IMG/VR virus record: IMGVR_UViG_3300032087_003494 | Coordinates: 1 to 23,001 of that record | Strand: one strand, 5' to 3' | Source of the DNA: a virus | DNA length: 23,001 bases | Part shown: positions 6,058 to 15,102 of the stretch, piece by piece | Position numbering within the stretch: the first letter of the stretch is position 1 | Layout: each line of letters opens with the position of its first letter | Program-made: the position numbers and the translations under genes | The notes under the pieces: model-generated | What the model saw: the letters and a program-made list of their open reading frames with translations, nothing else | Databases searched by the model: none | Told to the model about the DNA's origin: nothing

Positions 6058-8069
6058 TGGCAACCGAAGAAAAGAAAAGCATTGAGATATCGTACAAGGC
6101 CAATATCAAGGATCTTGTATCCAAACTCGAACAGATCCCCAATGTAACAAAAGAAGAGGCCAAAAAGATGGTGGCGGCATTGGATCGCCAATTGAAGCAA
6201 GCCGAAAAGGCCGCCGCCAAAAGTGCCGCAGCACAAAATAAGGTGGCAAAAGAAATGGCCAACGCTGCCAAACGTGGTGCGCGGGATTTTGATGATTTGG
6301 CCGATAGTGCAGCCCATGCGGGCCAACGCATGGAAATGGTAGCAGAAAAATCAGGCGATATCGATCGTGGGTTTAGTGGTGTTGGGTTGGCATTGCGTGG
6401 TGTAAATCCACAGTTGGCCGAAGCTGCGGATGGTATGGCCGATACATTTGCGGTTGTTGAATCGTTAATAATGGGGTTTGGTTCGTTAAACCCAATTGTA
6501 TTGGCAGGTACCGCCGTTGTTGGTGCTTTGACATTTGCGTATAGTGAATATACCGAATCAGTAGAGGCGGCTAAAAAGCGAACCGAAGAAATTAAACAAG
6601 AAATTGCGGCATTAAATGAAAAGATTAAAGAACAACAACAAATTATTGCCCAAACCGATATTGAATTTAGTAATTTTACCGCCGCCGTTAATGAAAGTGC
6701 ATTAGAGGTTGCGGTATTGCGTGGTGAGTTATCCGAATTGGATGCGGCAACCATGCGTGCACAACAGAGCGCAAACGAATTTAGTAAAACCCAATTAGCT
6801 ACATTAGAAGAACAACAAACCGCATTAAAGGAATCTAGGCAAGCTCGGATTGATGAAATTTCATTATTAGCCGAGCAAATACGGCCATTAAAAGAGGCCC
6901 GTAAAATACAGAGATCGATAAGCGAAATTGTTGCGGGTACGCCACAACGTTTTAAAGAAGCAACATTTGAAGAAAAGCAATTACAAAAAAACCTAGGAAT
7001 TGCAATTAAACAAAAAAAGGAAGATGAGGCCCGATTATTAACATTAGAAGATCAAACTCAAACGATTCGTAAACAAACGGCACAATTAGAGGCCAATTTA
7101 GTACAGGCTGCCCAATTGCGAGAGCAGGAAAGAAAACGAGAAGAAGCTGCTAAACGCCGTGCCGAATATCAAGAGCGTGAAAAGAAACGGATCGAGGAGA
7201 TCGATAAAGAATTAGATCAAAAGGCAAAAGCCGAATTAGCAAGCATACGTGCCCGGGATGAATTGCGTAAAATGCACCAAATGGCATCATTTAGCGATCT
7301 AGATAAAGAGATACAAAAGGTTGAAGATCGATACGCAAAAGAGTATGAAAACCTGTTAAAGTTGGGCGTTATTAGTGGAGAGGAGGAATTAGCCAAAACC
7401 GTTGCGCATGATTTGGATAAACAACGGTTGGCAGAAATTGCCGAATTAAAAGTAAAACAAGGCAAAAAAGAAGAGGAAGAAAAGAAAAAGGCTGATGAAT
7501 TAGCCGAGGAATTGCATAACAAGCAAATTGATCGAATTAACGAACAGGTAAACAAATACACCGCCATGGGATCGGCATTTACTGGATCGATTAAAACGTT
7601 TGCGGGTGCCGTTGGTGAATACCTAGAAAATACAGATCGGGCAACCGAGAAAAGCGTTAAACGATTATTTCGATTAGAACAGGCCGCCGCCGTTGCCGAT
7701 ATCGCCATGGAAACGGCAAAAGCGATTGCGGGATCGTTGGGATTGCCACCCGGTGTGCGTGGTGTAACCATTGCAGCGATTACGGCATCAGGTGCCGCAC
7801 AAACTGCGGCGGTACTATCTCAACAACCACCAACATTGCACATGGGTGGTATGGCACCCGATGAAACAAACGCCACGTTGTTAACAGGTGAGGCCGTATT
7901 AGATCGTACAACCGTACGTAACATTGGCGGGCAAGAGGGCATCCGCCAATTGCAAAATGGGCAAACGGGCACCAACAATGTAGTTATAATACAACCATTC
8001 AAACATATTGATCGATACAATAGATCGGCACGCCGGGTGGCGGGTCGAGTACATGCGGGGGCATACTAA
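6057..8069 (+). CDS. Tape measure protein
   Basis: 670 residues, ATG 6057 in a TAATG overlap. Residues 15-100 and about 170-500 are long charged helices with heptad-like spacing (many Lys, Glu, Gln, Ala). A hydrophobic segment at about 133-162 (LIMGFGSLNPIVLAGTAVVG) could cross a membrane. The C-terminus has the Ala/Gly-rich turn seen in many tape measures (ITASGAAQTAAVLSQQPP, then MGGMAPDETNATLLTGEAVL). Tape measures span the inside of the tail tube, set its length and are released into the host on infection. By the usual rule of about 0.15 nm per residue the tail would be near 100 nm. No peptidase or lysozyme domain is visible. Position after the chaperones is canonical. Confidence 0.92.
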   Translation: MATEEKKSIEISYKANIKDLVSKLEQIPNVTKEEAKKMVAALDRQLKQAEKAAAKSAAAQNKVAKEMANAAKRGARDFDDLADSAAHAGQRMEMVAEKSGDIDRGFSGVGLALRGVNPQLAEAADGMADTFAVVESLIMGFGSLNPIVLAGTAVVGALTFAYSEYTESVEAAKKRTEEIKQEIAALNEKIKEQQQIIAQTDIEFSNFTAAVNESALEVAVLRGELSELDAATMRAQQSANEFSKTQLATLEEQQTALKESRQARIDEISLLAEQIRPLKEARKIQRSISEIVAGTPQRFKEATFEEKQLQKNLGIAIKQKKEDEARLLTLEDQTQTIRKQTAQLEANLVQAAQLREQERKREEAAKRRAEYQEREKKRIEEIDKELDQKAKAELASIRARDELRKMHQMASFSDLDKEIQKVEDRYAKEYENLLKLGVISGEEELAKTVAHDLDKQRLAEIAELKVKQGKKEEEEKKKADELAEELHNKQIDRINEQVNKYTAMGSAFTGSIKTFAGAVGEYLENTDRATEKSVKRLFRLEQAAAVADIAMETAKAIAGSLGLPPGVRGVTIAAITASGAAQTAAVLSQQPPTLHMGGMAPDETNATLLTGEAVLDRTTVRNIGGQEGIRQLQNGQTGTNNVVIIQPFKHIDRYNRSARRVAGRVHAGAY

Positions 8070-11000
8070 TGGGCACCAATCAAACACCGGATAACGTACG
8101 TGGTTTTATCGTACCGTGGCAAATGGATAAAAAAAATTATTGGGTGGCACAATCAAATGCCACACAGGGCGATAAACGTGCGGGGGTACCTGAGGCACAA
8201 ACCGTAACTAGTTTATTGCTGCAAACCCGTGGGTTACAAAAAGATACAATACAAGTACAAACCATTGAGGCGGGCCACGTATCCGAGGGTGCCAAATTTG
8301 GTTGGAAATATGAAACAGATACGGATTTATACGGGCACAATGTGCCAAATGTTTTAACGGGTGTTGATGCCGTTGCTAAATTGAGTTTGTTTGGGACAGC
8401 CTACAGACCGAGAGCGGCGGTAACCACAACCGATGGCAACGTTTTGTGCGCCGTGGAGTATTTTAGTTTAACCACCAACAATGTACGAGTGTACAAAATT
8501 AGTATGGATGGTACTACAACAACGGCATTTTTAAACACCGTTAATTTAACAGAATTAAACGGCCAATCCCGCCACCCCACGTTGATCACATTGGCCAATG
8601 GTAATGTGTTGTGTTTGTTTTGGGCAATTGATAATAATGCAGGCACCGCCAACATACAAGTTTACCAAACCATTGATCAGGGTGCCACATGGGATTTAAT
8701 ATCTAACCGTGGGTTACAAACCGAGATAGATATCACTGGGTTAACATTGCAGCGCATCACAGGTGCCGCCACGGCATCGCAATGTGTGTTGTTTCTAGAG
8801 GCATTTAAAAGTACCGGCACAAACCGCAATTTGTGTTACCAATATGCCAGTGTATCGCAGGGCACCAAATTTACATACGTGGCACAATCCCCCGCATCAA
8901 ATACCATATACCGAGTACACCAACCCAATGTAGTTGTTTACAATGGTGTGTATGTACTCAGTTTTATCCGCAATAATGACACGATCGGGGTAACTCAATT
9001 TACCGATGCGTATGATGATTTATTTAACTCGTTGGTATTTGCCAATATAACTGAGATCGAGGGCGTTGATTTTGCACAAACAATATCCAGTACATTACAA
9101 AATGGCGATAAATACATGCATATGGATGTGGATGGCCGCATATACATTTACGCACGTATGTTGCAAAACGATGTTGTATCGTGTGCATTTGCGGATTGTG
9201 CAGGCGTTGAGGCCATCGAATACGGGCGCACATGGCATTTTATGGGCCCCGATCCAGCCGTAACAACCCCTCAAATGCAACACGCAATTGTATTTGATCC
9301 TGGTGCATGTGGAGAATTGGCCAACATCGCCACCACATTTTACAATGGCCAACAATTGGTGTTGTGCAATTGGGATGCCAACGGTACAAATACTTTTGCC
9401 AGTAGTGTGTTAGCATTATCATTCGGTATGTGGGCCACACAAATCAACCCACGGTTAACAGGTTATCCCACCGATGCACAATATGCACACAATACGCAGG
9501 ATTGGGCACCCGTTGATTTACCAACCGAGGGTGGGCAATGGACGTTAACAACAACCGGTACGCCTACAATAACATTGGATGCCGATCGATTGGATATTAC
9601 ATGTGCGGGTGGTGTTTCTGCAAACTATGCACGATCTATTGTTGATAATACAAACGGGGTAACAATGCATGTGGCATTGGATCAACAAACGGGTGGCGGT
9701 GCATCATCAGGCAATTATATTGGCGTAGCAATTCAACGTACTACAGGTTTACCAAATTTTGGATACCATGTACGAGTGTACATTACACCCACGGCGTTGT
9801 ATTTGTATGATATGTTGGGTTCAACACTAATAGATAGTGTTACCAATTTAAAAACGGGTGGGCGTGCGTTGTATTTGCATGTTAATAATACCACGGGCAA
9901 TATCGTTTTATATTATGCCAGTATTCACGGCCCACGCCAATATGCCACATTATCAGGCGCGGCATCATCTGCAAGTGTAACCACAGAGCAATACACATGG
10001 GGATCTACAATAACCACCATTGGTACAACATGCAGTTGGGCATATGTATCGTATTCTGAGGGCAACGAAATGGGGATCGGTATTGATTCCACATTGAACG
10101 GCAAACAATACCCGGCCATTGGATTTTATGCGGCGTTGGATGATGGTTTATACATCACAACACAGGATGGCCCCGCACGTAATACCGATGAATGGGAAAT
10201 TGTGCCACAATATGATACGCCAATCGAGCGTGTTTTATTTGATTCGTATCCATCCCGGGGTGTTACATGGCGATCCGATGCCGTGGCCAATCCTGATACC
10301 GATTTAATACCCGCCACCAACATATCGTGGGCCATTGATTCGGATAATTTGGGTGTGGATGTGCGATCCCGCAATGGTGTTGTGGGTGTGCATTTAAGTA
10401 ATATCAATTTTAAAGATATCAATTTATATTTGTATCAATCGGGTGCATGGGTTTTGCACAGTACAGTAAATAATCAATCGGGTGCGGATTTTGCATACGA
10501 ACGGTTGGGTAATACTGTACGGGTAACTAGTACCCCATCTGAAACGCCATTTTATCATTATAACGAGTGTGCCGGGTGGTATCTATTGTTAAAGGATGGC
10601 GAAACGGAAATTCTACGCAAAATTCGCACCAATTCCGAGGGTGTACTAAATAGAGCAAACACCAAAACCATTGTGTTTACCATCGAAAATGCACTAAGCA
10701 GCGATCCAACAACGGGTACTAATGCTCAGTTAATACCAAATGCGTGTACCGTTTTGTTGCACAATGTAACGAATTTGGCCGGCATCCGTATTACATTACC
10801 CACCCAACAAACCAATGAGGGGTATTATCAAATTGGCCACATGGTAATGGGCCCCGTGGTGATACCCGCCACCCAATATGGCCGTGGGCGTACAATAAAT
10901 TGGGAAGCCGACACAGACACCATAACCGGGCCAAACGGCGTACAATATGCCAATGTGCGTGGTAATGGTGGGCGTACCATTCGTGTGGGTTGGGTTGATG

Positions 11001-11326
11001 GCGTGGATGTTACAGATTTGTTTGTTCAAAACCCATCCCCTGATTTTTATACAACCAAATCGGGCACTTTACCCGAGGCGGCGATCGGATCCGCACCCAC
11101 AACAATGATGGGCATTGTGCAGCAAATGCAGGGCGAAAACAAGGCCGTTGTATATTTGCCAATCATCGATACCACGGGATCGGCATCGCACGATATGATC
11201 AACCGTTACCATGATCATTGCATGGTTACATTGGGATCGGATGTACAGATCGAAAACGTTATAGGTGATGAAAGTAAAAACGAGGTGTTACGAGTTGGCA
11301 CCGTTGTAATGCGTGAGGTTCGATAA
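8069..11326 (+). CDS. Large tail-tip protein with sialidase-like Asp-box
   Basis: 1085 residues, ATG 8069 in a TAATG overlap. Residues 110-300 look like a beta-propeller of the sialidase/BNR type. There are repeated RPRAAVTTTDGNVLCAVE and HPTLITLANGNVLCLFW units, and an Asp-box T-I-D-Q-G-A-T-W at residues 201-208 (S/T-x-D-x-G-x-T-W). The rest is Thr/Asn/Gly-rich beta sequence with no clear enzyme motif. The catalytic Arg triad of true sialidases cannot be placed, so carbohydrate binding is safer than hydrolysis. Position after the tape measure and before the hub-like gene is where distal tail and tip proteins are encoded. It is therefore a candidate for receptor or glycan recognition. The C-terminal 150 residues may dock to the tail tip. 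Confidence 0.65.
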   Translation: MGTNQTPDNVRGFIVPWQMDKKNYWVAQSNATQGDKRAGVPEAQTVTSLLLQTRGLQKDTIQVQTIEAGHVSEGAKFGWKYETDTDLYGHNVPNVLTGVDAVAKLSLFGTAYRPRAAVTTTDGNVLCAVEYFSLTTNNVRVYKISMDGTTTTAFLNTVNLTELNGQSRHPTLITLANGNVLCLFWAIDNNAGTANIQVYQTIDQGATWDLISNRGLQTEIDITGLTLQRITGAATASQCVLFLEAFKSTGTNRNLCYQYASVSQGTKFTYVAQSPASNTIYRVHQPNVVVYNGVYVLSFIRNNDTIGVTQFTDAYDDLFNSLVFANITEIEGVDFAQTISSTLQNGDKYMHMDVDGRIYIYARMLQNDVVSCAFADCAGVEAIEYGRTWHFMGPDPAVTTPQMQHAIVFDPGACGELANIATTFYNGQQLVLCNWDANGTNTFASSVLALSFGMWATQINPRLTGYPTDAQYAHNTQDWAPVDLPTEGGQWTLTTTGTPTITLDADRLDITCAGGVSANYARSIVDNTNGVTMHVALDQQTGGGASSGNYIGVAIQRTTGLPNFGYHVRVYITPTALYLYDMLGSTLIDSVTNLKTGGRALYLHVNNTTGNIVLYYASIHGPRQYATLSGAASSASVTTEQYTWGSTITTIGTTCSWAYVSYSEGNEMGIGIDSTLNGKQYPAIGFYAALDDGLYITTQDGPARNTDEWEIVPQYDTPIERVLFDSYPSRGVTWRSDAVANPDTDLIPATNISWAIDSDNLGVDVRSRNGVVGVHLSNINFKDINLYLYQSGAWVLHSTVNNQSGADFAYERLGNTVRVTSTPSETPFYHYNECAGWYLLLKDGETEILRKIRTNSEGVLNRANTKTIVFTIENALSSDPTTGTNAQLIPNACTVLLHNVTNLAGIRITLPTQQTNEGYYQIGHMVMGPVVIPATQYGRGRTINWEADTDTITGPNGVQYANVRGNGGRTIRVGWVDGVDVTDLFVQNPSPDFYTTKSGTLPEAAIGSAPTTMMGIVQQMQGENKAVVYLPIIDTTGSASHDMINRYHDHCMVTLGSDVQIENVIGDESKNEVLRVGTVVMREVR

Positions 11327-12942
11327 TGCACCCCGATCAATTGTTGGGCGGTTTGCCGATATTCTATGTGGATTTTGTTTACAATTCGATACATTACCGA
11401 ATTGCGCAAAATGCCATGGATGCCAAACAGGATGGCACCACGTACGCATACACCGATGGGTTATTACAATTTGATTTTGTGGAGGCGGCAAACGTTGGTG
11501 GCGATGTGGAAACAAACACCGTTGGTTGCCAAATCGCAATACCGGGTATCGATGTAATAGAGTTGGCCAACAAGGGTTTGGGGTTGGATGGCCTGCAATG
11601 TGAATTTGGGTATTACATTTGGCGCAATGGTGAGATCGTACAATCATACGATAACCGCATTGTGTTGTACCGTGGTGAGATTCAACAACCACAGTTTGGC
11701 GATCCAGATGAGCCCAACAATTTTGTGGCGTTTACCATTGAGGCACAACCATGGGCGCAAAACCAATTGTTATTAAACACCCCCGTGATTGATCAACGGT
11801 TTGCCGATCGCCATATTGATACGGCGGATGGCAAGGCATGGCCCATTGTGTTTGGCCAACCGGGTTATGCCCAATCAGGCCAATACATTAAAAGTTTGTA
11901 TGCCACCCCCGCATATTGCATAAAAACGTATGATAGCCACAACGCACAATTTATGGTGGCGGGCCATGATATTGTTGGCACGGGCACCGTTACAATCATT
12001 GATGATAATGGGCAAACCGTTGTAAAAACACCCGTGCGTGATTCGGATACATTTGGCAACATATATCATTACATAACAATTTTGCCATCTGATAATGTAG
12101 CCATGCCCGGTTACAGTGGATCGGGTGATTCACGTGAATGGTGGGTTTATTGGGATACACCAACATACCCCAACCGATTTGGCGGCGGTTCGTTAACCCG
12201 GGGTGGCGATGTGTTGCAATGGGCCATGTTGAGATCGGGGCAACGTGTTGATGTTGGCGCGTTTTCCAATATGGCGGCGTTGTTGAATCGTTACCAATTC
12301 AGTGGTTACATAAATGATCCCGCCATGTACGCATGGGAATGGATACAGGGTAACATTTTACCGTTGTTGCCCGTTGGCATCCGTATGGGCCCAAATGGAT
12401 TGCGACCTGTATTGGATCAATTGGGTTTTATTGATTCGTTACAGGCAACCGCACAATGGCACATTGGCAAGGATTTGGAGATCCAACAAATCACGGCGGT
12501 AACACAAACCACGGCCACCGATGACATAATAAACGATGCCACAATCAAATATGCGTTTAATGGGTATGGCCAAAATTTAACGAGTGTTGCCAGATGCCGA
12601 CACATTAGGCAGGGCCAAAACGAGTTACAAACCGACATGGCCAAAACCAGTGTAAACCGATACGGCGTAAAACAAACGGTGTTGGAATCAAATTACATAT
12701 ATGATGGCATCACGGCGGATCTAGTTGTACAAACCGTTGTAAAATCCAATGCCTTGCCACGGTTCGAGGTTACAGTACTTGCAAACATGCAATGGGGATA
12801 CCTGCAAATTGGTGATATTATAGAGGTAACCGCAACCCGGTTGGGCTTAAGCGAACACCACGCAATGGTGGTGGGCAAACGATGGGCGCAAACGGTGTGG
12901 GAATTCACGATCCAATATCAGATTAACCCCAATTTGGCATAA
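11326..12942 (+). CDS. Tail hub or baseplate-like protein
   Basis: 538 residues, ATG 11326 overlapping the previous stop. The N-terminal 150 residues are beta-rich, and the region of residues 130-175 reads like a hub domain (VLYRGEIQQPQFGDPDE, then VAFTIEAQPWAQN). The C-terminal third (from about residue 395) alternates strands with conserved small residues and ends in GDIIEVTATRLGLSEHHAMVVGKRW. This is the kind of OB-like or strand-pair ending seen in siphovirus tail hub proteins, where the last part describes a surface in contact with the tip. No peptidoglycan hydrolase motif. It is the last structural gene before lysis. Called from order and general pattern; an exact family is not recognised. 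Confidence 0.55.
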   Translation: MHPDQLLGGLPIFYVDFVYNSIHYRIAQNAMDAKQDGTTYAYTDGLLQFDFVEAANVGGDVETNTVGCQIAIPGIDVIELANKGLGLDGLQCEFGYYIWRNGEIVQSYDNRIVLYRGEIQQPQFGDPDEPNNFVAFTIEAQPWAQNQLLLNTPVIDQRFADRHIDTADGKAWPIVFGQPGYAQSGQYIKSLYATPAYCIKTYDSHNAQFMVAGHDIVGTGTVTIIDDNGQTVVKTPVRDSDTFGNIYHYITILPSDNVAMPGYSGSGDSREWWVYWDTPTYPNRFGGGSLTRGGDVLQWAMLRSGQRVDVGAFSNMAALLNRYQFSGYINDPAMYAWEWIQGNILPLLPVGIRMGPNGLRPVLDQLGFIDSLQATAQWHIGKDLEIQQITAVTQTTATDDIINDATIKYAFNGYGQNLTSVARCRHIRQGQNELQTDMAKTSVNRYGVKQTVLESNYIYDGITADLVVQTVVKSNALPRFEVTVLANMQWGYLQIGDIIEVTATRLGLSEHHAMVVGKRWAQTVWEFTIQYQINPNLA

Positions 12943-12944
12943 CA

Positions 12945-13532
12945 ATGATTGTATTTATCGATAGGCAACACGCAGGCAAGCCAAACAAATTGGCCGATCG
13001 GGGTGCCGTTGTTGATATTGATGGCGATGCAACACCCGAACGTGAGGCAATCATAACGGGCCAAATTTCAATTGAGTTAGAAAAAATATTGATATTGTTG
13101 GGTGTTGATGTGGTGCCCATTTCCGATGGCACATATAGCGAACGACACAACCGGGTAAACAAATATGCGGCCATGTATCCTAACCGTAAAACGGTTTATT
13201 TGGCCATGCATTTAAACGCCGGCGGCGGGGTGTATGCGGCTTTTTTCTATCATCACGCATCCACACAGGGCCACGAATTGGCAAAACAATTGTGTTTGGA
13301 TATGCGTGCGGCGGGATTTGTAGAAAGTGCTAAGCCAATCGAATGTAAACCGAGTAATTGGACAAAAAACGCATATCACACGATAAAAGGGGTTGGCCGC
13401 CCGGTTGCCATTTGCTGCGAACCGTTGTTTATGGATCAACCTGCACACGCAAAACATTTAACATACGAGGGCATACAGGGGTTGGCAATGTGCATGGCCA
13501 ACGCCATTGTAAAGTGGGGATCCAATGACTAA
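12945..13532 (+). CDS. Endolysin: N-acetylmuramoyl-L-alanine amidase (Amidase_3 type)
   Basis: 195 residues, ATG 12945, two bases after the previous stop. It carries the pattern of zinc amidases that cut between muramic acid and L-Ala of peptidoglycan. H9 (IDRQHAG) is the first ligand, E32 or E34 (TPERE) before a helix is the second, and H89 (YLAMHLNAGGG) is the third. E159 (AICCEPLFM) stands where the catalytic Glu lies. The ERHNRVNKYA segment (66-75) matches the conserved L-x-x-R-x-x-x-A-N helix region. No signal peptide or wall-binding domain, so a holin is needed for release. The next gene, which overlaps by 8 bp, supplies a fitting membrane protein. Length is close to that of single-domain amidases. 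Confidence 0.85.
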   Translation: MIVFIDRQHAGKPNKLADRGAVVDIDGDATPEREAIITGQISIELEKILILLGVDVVPISDGTYSERHNRVNKYAAMYPNRKTVYLAMHLNAGGGVYAAFFYHHASTQGHELAKQLCLDMRAAGFVESAKPIECKPSNWTKNAYHTIKGVGRPVAICCEPLFMDQPAHAKHLTYEGIQGLAMCMANAIVKWGSND

Positions 13533-13854
13533 CGAAACAATGTTACAAATTGCAACGGGGCCCGTTGCGGCATTGGCGTTGTGTTTACTGTTTATATTCT
13601 TTATTGGGCGTTGGTTGGCTGCGCATTTGCCCGTGTGGGTTGATCGGCATCTCAAACAGATCGATCGCATGGTGGATAGCCACAACGAAGATCGGCAAAT
13701 GTATAAAGAGAGTTTGAACGAGGTAAACAAAACGTTGATAACATTGCACGGCGATATTGGTGAATTGCAGGTAGATGTAAAGGCGATGCGTGAGGATATG
13801 ATCCGTGAACGTATGATCGAATCACGTTTAAAGGATCCACGAATCAACCAATAA
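13525..13854 (+). CDS. Holin-like membrane protein
   Basis: 109 residues; ATG 13525 overlaps the endolysin by 8 bp. One strong membrane helix spans residues 12-30 (VAALALCLLFIFFIGRWLA). It is followed by a long charged helix with coiled-coil character (residues 40-100; EVNKTLITLHGDIGELQVDV). A small single-span protein next to the endolysin is typical of class III-type holins or of an inner-membrane spanin. The lack of an overlapping lipoprotein gene argues against a spanin. It ends tail to tail with a minus-strand gene, the two stops overlapping by 11 bp, with no terminator between. Confidence 0.65.
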   Translation: MTNETMLQIATGPVAALALCLLFIFFIGRWLAAHLPVWVDRHLKQIDRMVDSHNEDRQMYKESLNEVNKTLITLHGDIGELQVDVKAMREDMIRERMIESRLKDPRINQ

Positions 13855-14359
13855 ATTTACGTACGGCATCGGGTGGGAATAAATCAAACGCCACCCGCAC
13901 AAACACCGTAAAATCACCCGTGTGGTTGTTTACAATGAATTGTGGCAAATTGGGCATGTTATCGGCAACGATTTGGGCCAATACATGGGTTTGGCACACT
14001 GCAACGTACGTACGGTTGTTGTGGGTGTGGGCCTCAATGGTGTATTTTGGCATGGTTTGATTGTTGGCCCACAATTCCAACATTTTGGTTAATTCCATAC
14101 GTATGCCAGGGTGGCGGGTATTGTACCAACGCAATGCAAAATGTTGTTTTGGTTTACCATCCCATATACGAGCCGCCACGGGCGTTTTACCCACCATGTA
14201 ATCAATACCGTATTTTGTATCGGGTATGGTGCCCTGCATACATTGCCAGTTGGATGGCCAACCATGTTGCGCCAACAATGGTATTACGTATTGCGCAAAA
14301 CGATTATGGCCCCGATCGATATTTTTCTGTACATGATCCATGCCCACAACATAGCACAC
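13844..14359 (-). CDS. Unknown protein on the opposite strand, possibly nuclease-like
   Basis: Up to 171 residues from GTG 14359, or 165 from ATG 14341 (MDHVQKN), which I favour slightly because GTGGGC precedes it. This is the only leftward gene of the first 21 kb. The motif P-D-T-K-Y-G-I-D-Y-M-V, followed about 10 residues later by A-A-R-I-W, resembles the D-x(n)-GID core of some restriction-like nuclease folds, but the expected lysine is not clear. The rest has alternating helices and strands, with Trp and His well spread, so it reads as a real soluble protein. It starts about 50 bp from the DnaA boxes, so it is divergent from the early genes and may share their control region. Function unknown. 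Confidence 0.6.
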   Translation of the reverse strand: MCYVVGMDHVQKNIDRGHNRFAQYVIPLLAQHGWPSNWQCMQGTIPDTKYGIDYMVGKTPVAARIWDGKPKQHFALRWYNTRHPGIRMELTKMLELWANNQTMPKYTIEAHTHNNRTYVAVCQTHVLAQIVADNMPNLPQFIVNNHTGDFTVFVRVAFDLFPPDAVRKFIG

Positions 14360-14392
14360 AACGCCGTTGCATGCGGGCCCATTATCTACTAG

Positions 14393-14488
14393 TTATCCAC
14401 AGGGTTATCCACAGAGTTATCCACATATGTAAAGAAAATCGCATTTTTTTGTTGTATATTTATGTATATCTTGTATACTTAAGTATAC
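14393..14488 (+). other. Candidate replication origin with three DnaA boxes
   Basis: Three perfect TTATCCACA boxes stand at 14393-14401, 14405-14413 and 14417-14425, all in one direction, each 12 bp after the last. They are followed by about 60 bp of AT-rich DNA (14426-14484) with runs of A and T that could serve as the unwinding element. The cluster lies between a leftward gene and the rightward early genes, which include primase, VapE helicase and resolvase. Known origins use exactly this array of DnaA boxes next to AT-rich DNA. It would mean the phage recruits host DnaA. Confidence 0.72.
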
Positions 14489-14499
14489 CCAATGGGTAT
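14452..14499 (+). promoter_or_regulatory. Early promoter with overlapping palindromes
   Basis: A -10 TATACT (14474-14479) with a possible -35 TTGTAT (14452-14457), spacer 16 bp, points to the early genes. The -10 lies in the perfect 16-bp palindrome GTATACTTAAGTATAC (14473-14488), which overlaps a second inverted repeat ATACCC-AAT-GGGTAT (14485-14499). The first palindrome offers a -10 on both strands. The arrangement suits an operator bound by a dimeric repressor. The small HTH proteins encoded downstream are the natural candidates. Confidence 0.5.
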
Positions 14500-14524
14500 T
14501 AACAACAACCAACCGAGGCACAAA

Positions 14525-14740
14525 ATGATTACATTAGATAAAAATTACGATTTTTGCAATTCAAAAAACATTTACATGGATGGGGTGCAAATTGGCGATG
14601 TTTTAAAATATACCGATGGCACGTTTGAAATTAGAGTATCAAAACGTAATGGCAAAACAACACGATACACAACAATCATAACTAACAACGAACAAAAAAT
14701 TATTACACTCATAACTAATTTTATTTGTGAACACCAATAA
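14525..14740 (+). CDS. Unknown small early protein
   Basis: 71 residues from ATG 14525 (MITLDKNYDF), chosen because GAGG at 14515-14518 sits 6 nt upstream. An in-frame ATG at 14492 lies inside the operator-like repeat and is unlikely. Beta-rich sequence (NIYMDGVQIGDVLKYTDGTF, RVSKRNGKTTRYTTII), no membrane segment and no known motif. It is more AT-rich than the structural genes. First gene of the rightward early run, so it would be made first after infection and may act on the host or on early control. Not recognised. Confidence 0.6.
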   Translation: MITLDKNYDFCNSKNIYMDGVQIGDVLKYTDGTFEIRVSKRNGKTTRYTTIITNNEQKIITLITNFICEHQ

Positions 14741-14763
14741 CAACCAACAACCGAGGCAAAACA

Positions 14764-15102
14764 ATGAACACATTAACAGTTAAAACAATCCCACCAACCG
14801 AGGCCACACACAATGGCCGGGTATTGGTGATTACATACGTATCGGGCAAAATGGAATGGATGCCCTATAACATTGAGGCGTTGCAACACATCGCAGCGTG
14901 CCACGATCTCGTTGAGGCAATGAACATTGTACCAATGGGTGATACCCCTGTACAACGATTGGCCAAAACGGCACAAATTTTGGTGATCACCGATGCCATG
15001 TATGACATGGTTTGGTTGCCAATGGATGTTACCACATTAGATTACGTAACCAACAACCACGAAATGATCGAATGTATGGATATTGTGGAGGGTGTACAAT
15101 GA
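14764..15102 (+). CDS. Unknown protein made of two related repeats
   Basis: 112 residues; ATG 14764 follows GAGGCAAAACA. Residues 19-59 and 71-110 align as two copies. VLVITYVSGKMEWMPYNIEA pairs with ILVITDAMYDMVWLPMDVTT, and the ends HDLVEAMNIV and HEMIECMDIV also match. Shared positions are L-V-I-T, M-x-W-x-P, H-x-x-(V/I)-E-x-M-(N/D)-I-V. Each unit would give strands followed by a helix, so the protein is probably a pseudo-dimer. No family is recognised. It overlaps the next gene by ATGA, so translation is probably coupled. Confidence 0.65.
   Translation: MNTLTVKTIPPTEATHNGRVLVITYVSGKMEWMPYNIEALQHIAACHDLVEAMNIVPMGDTPVQRLAKTAQILVITDAMYDMVWLPMDVTTLDYVTNNHEMIECMDIVEGVQ

Noticed and set aside
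13942-14502. 186-residue plus-strand frame over the minus-strand gene and the origin
   Set aside because: Cys/Trp/Tyr-rich with no fold pattern, no ribosome binding site, and it runs through the DnaA boxes; the minus-strand frame reads as a normal protein.
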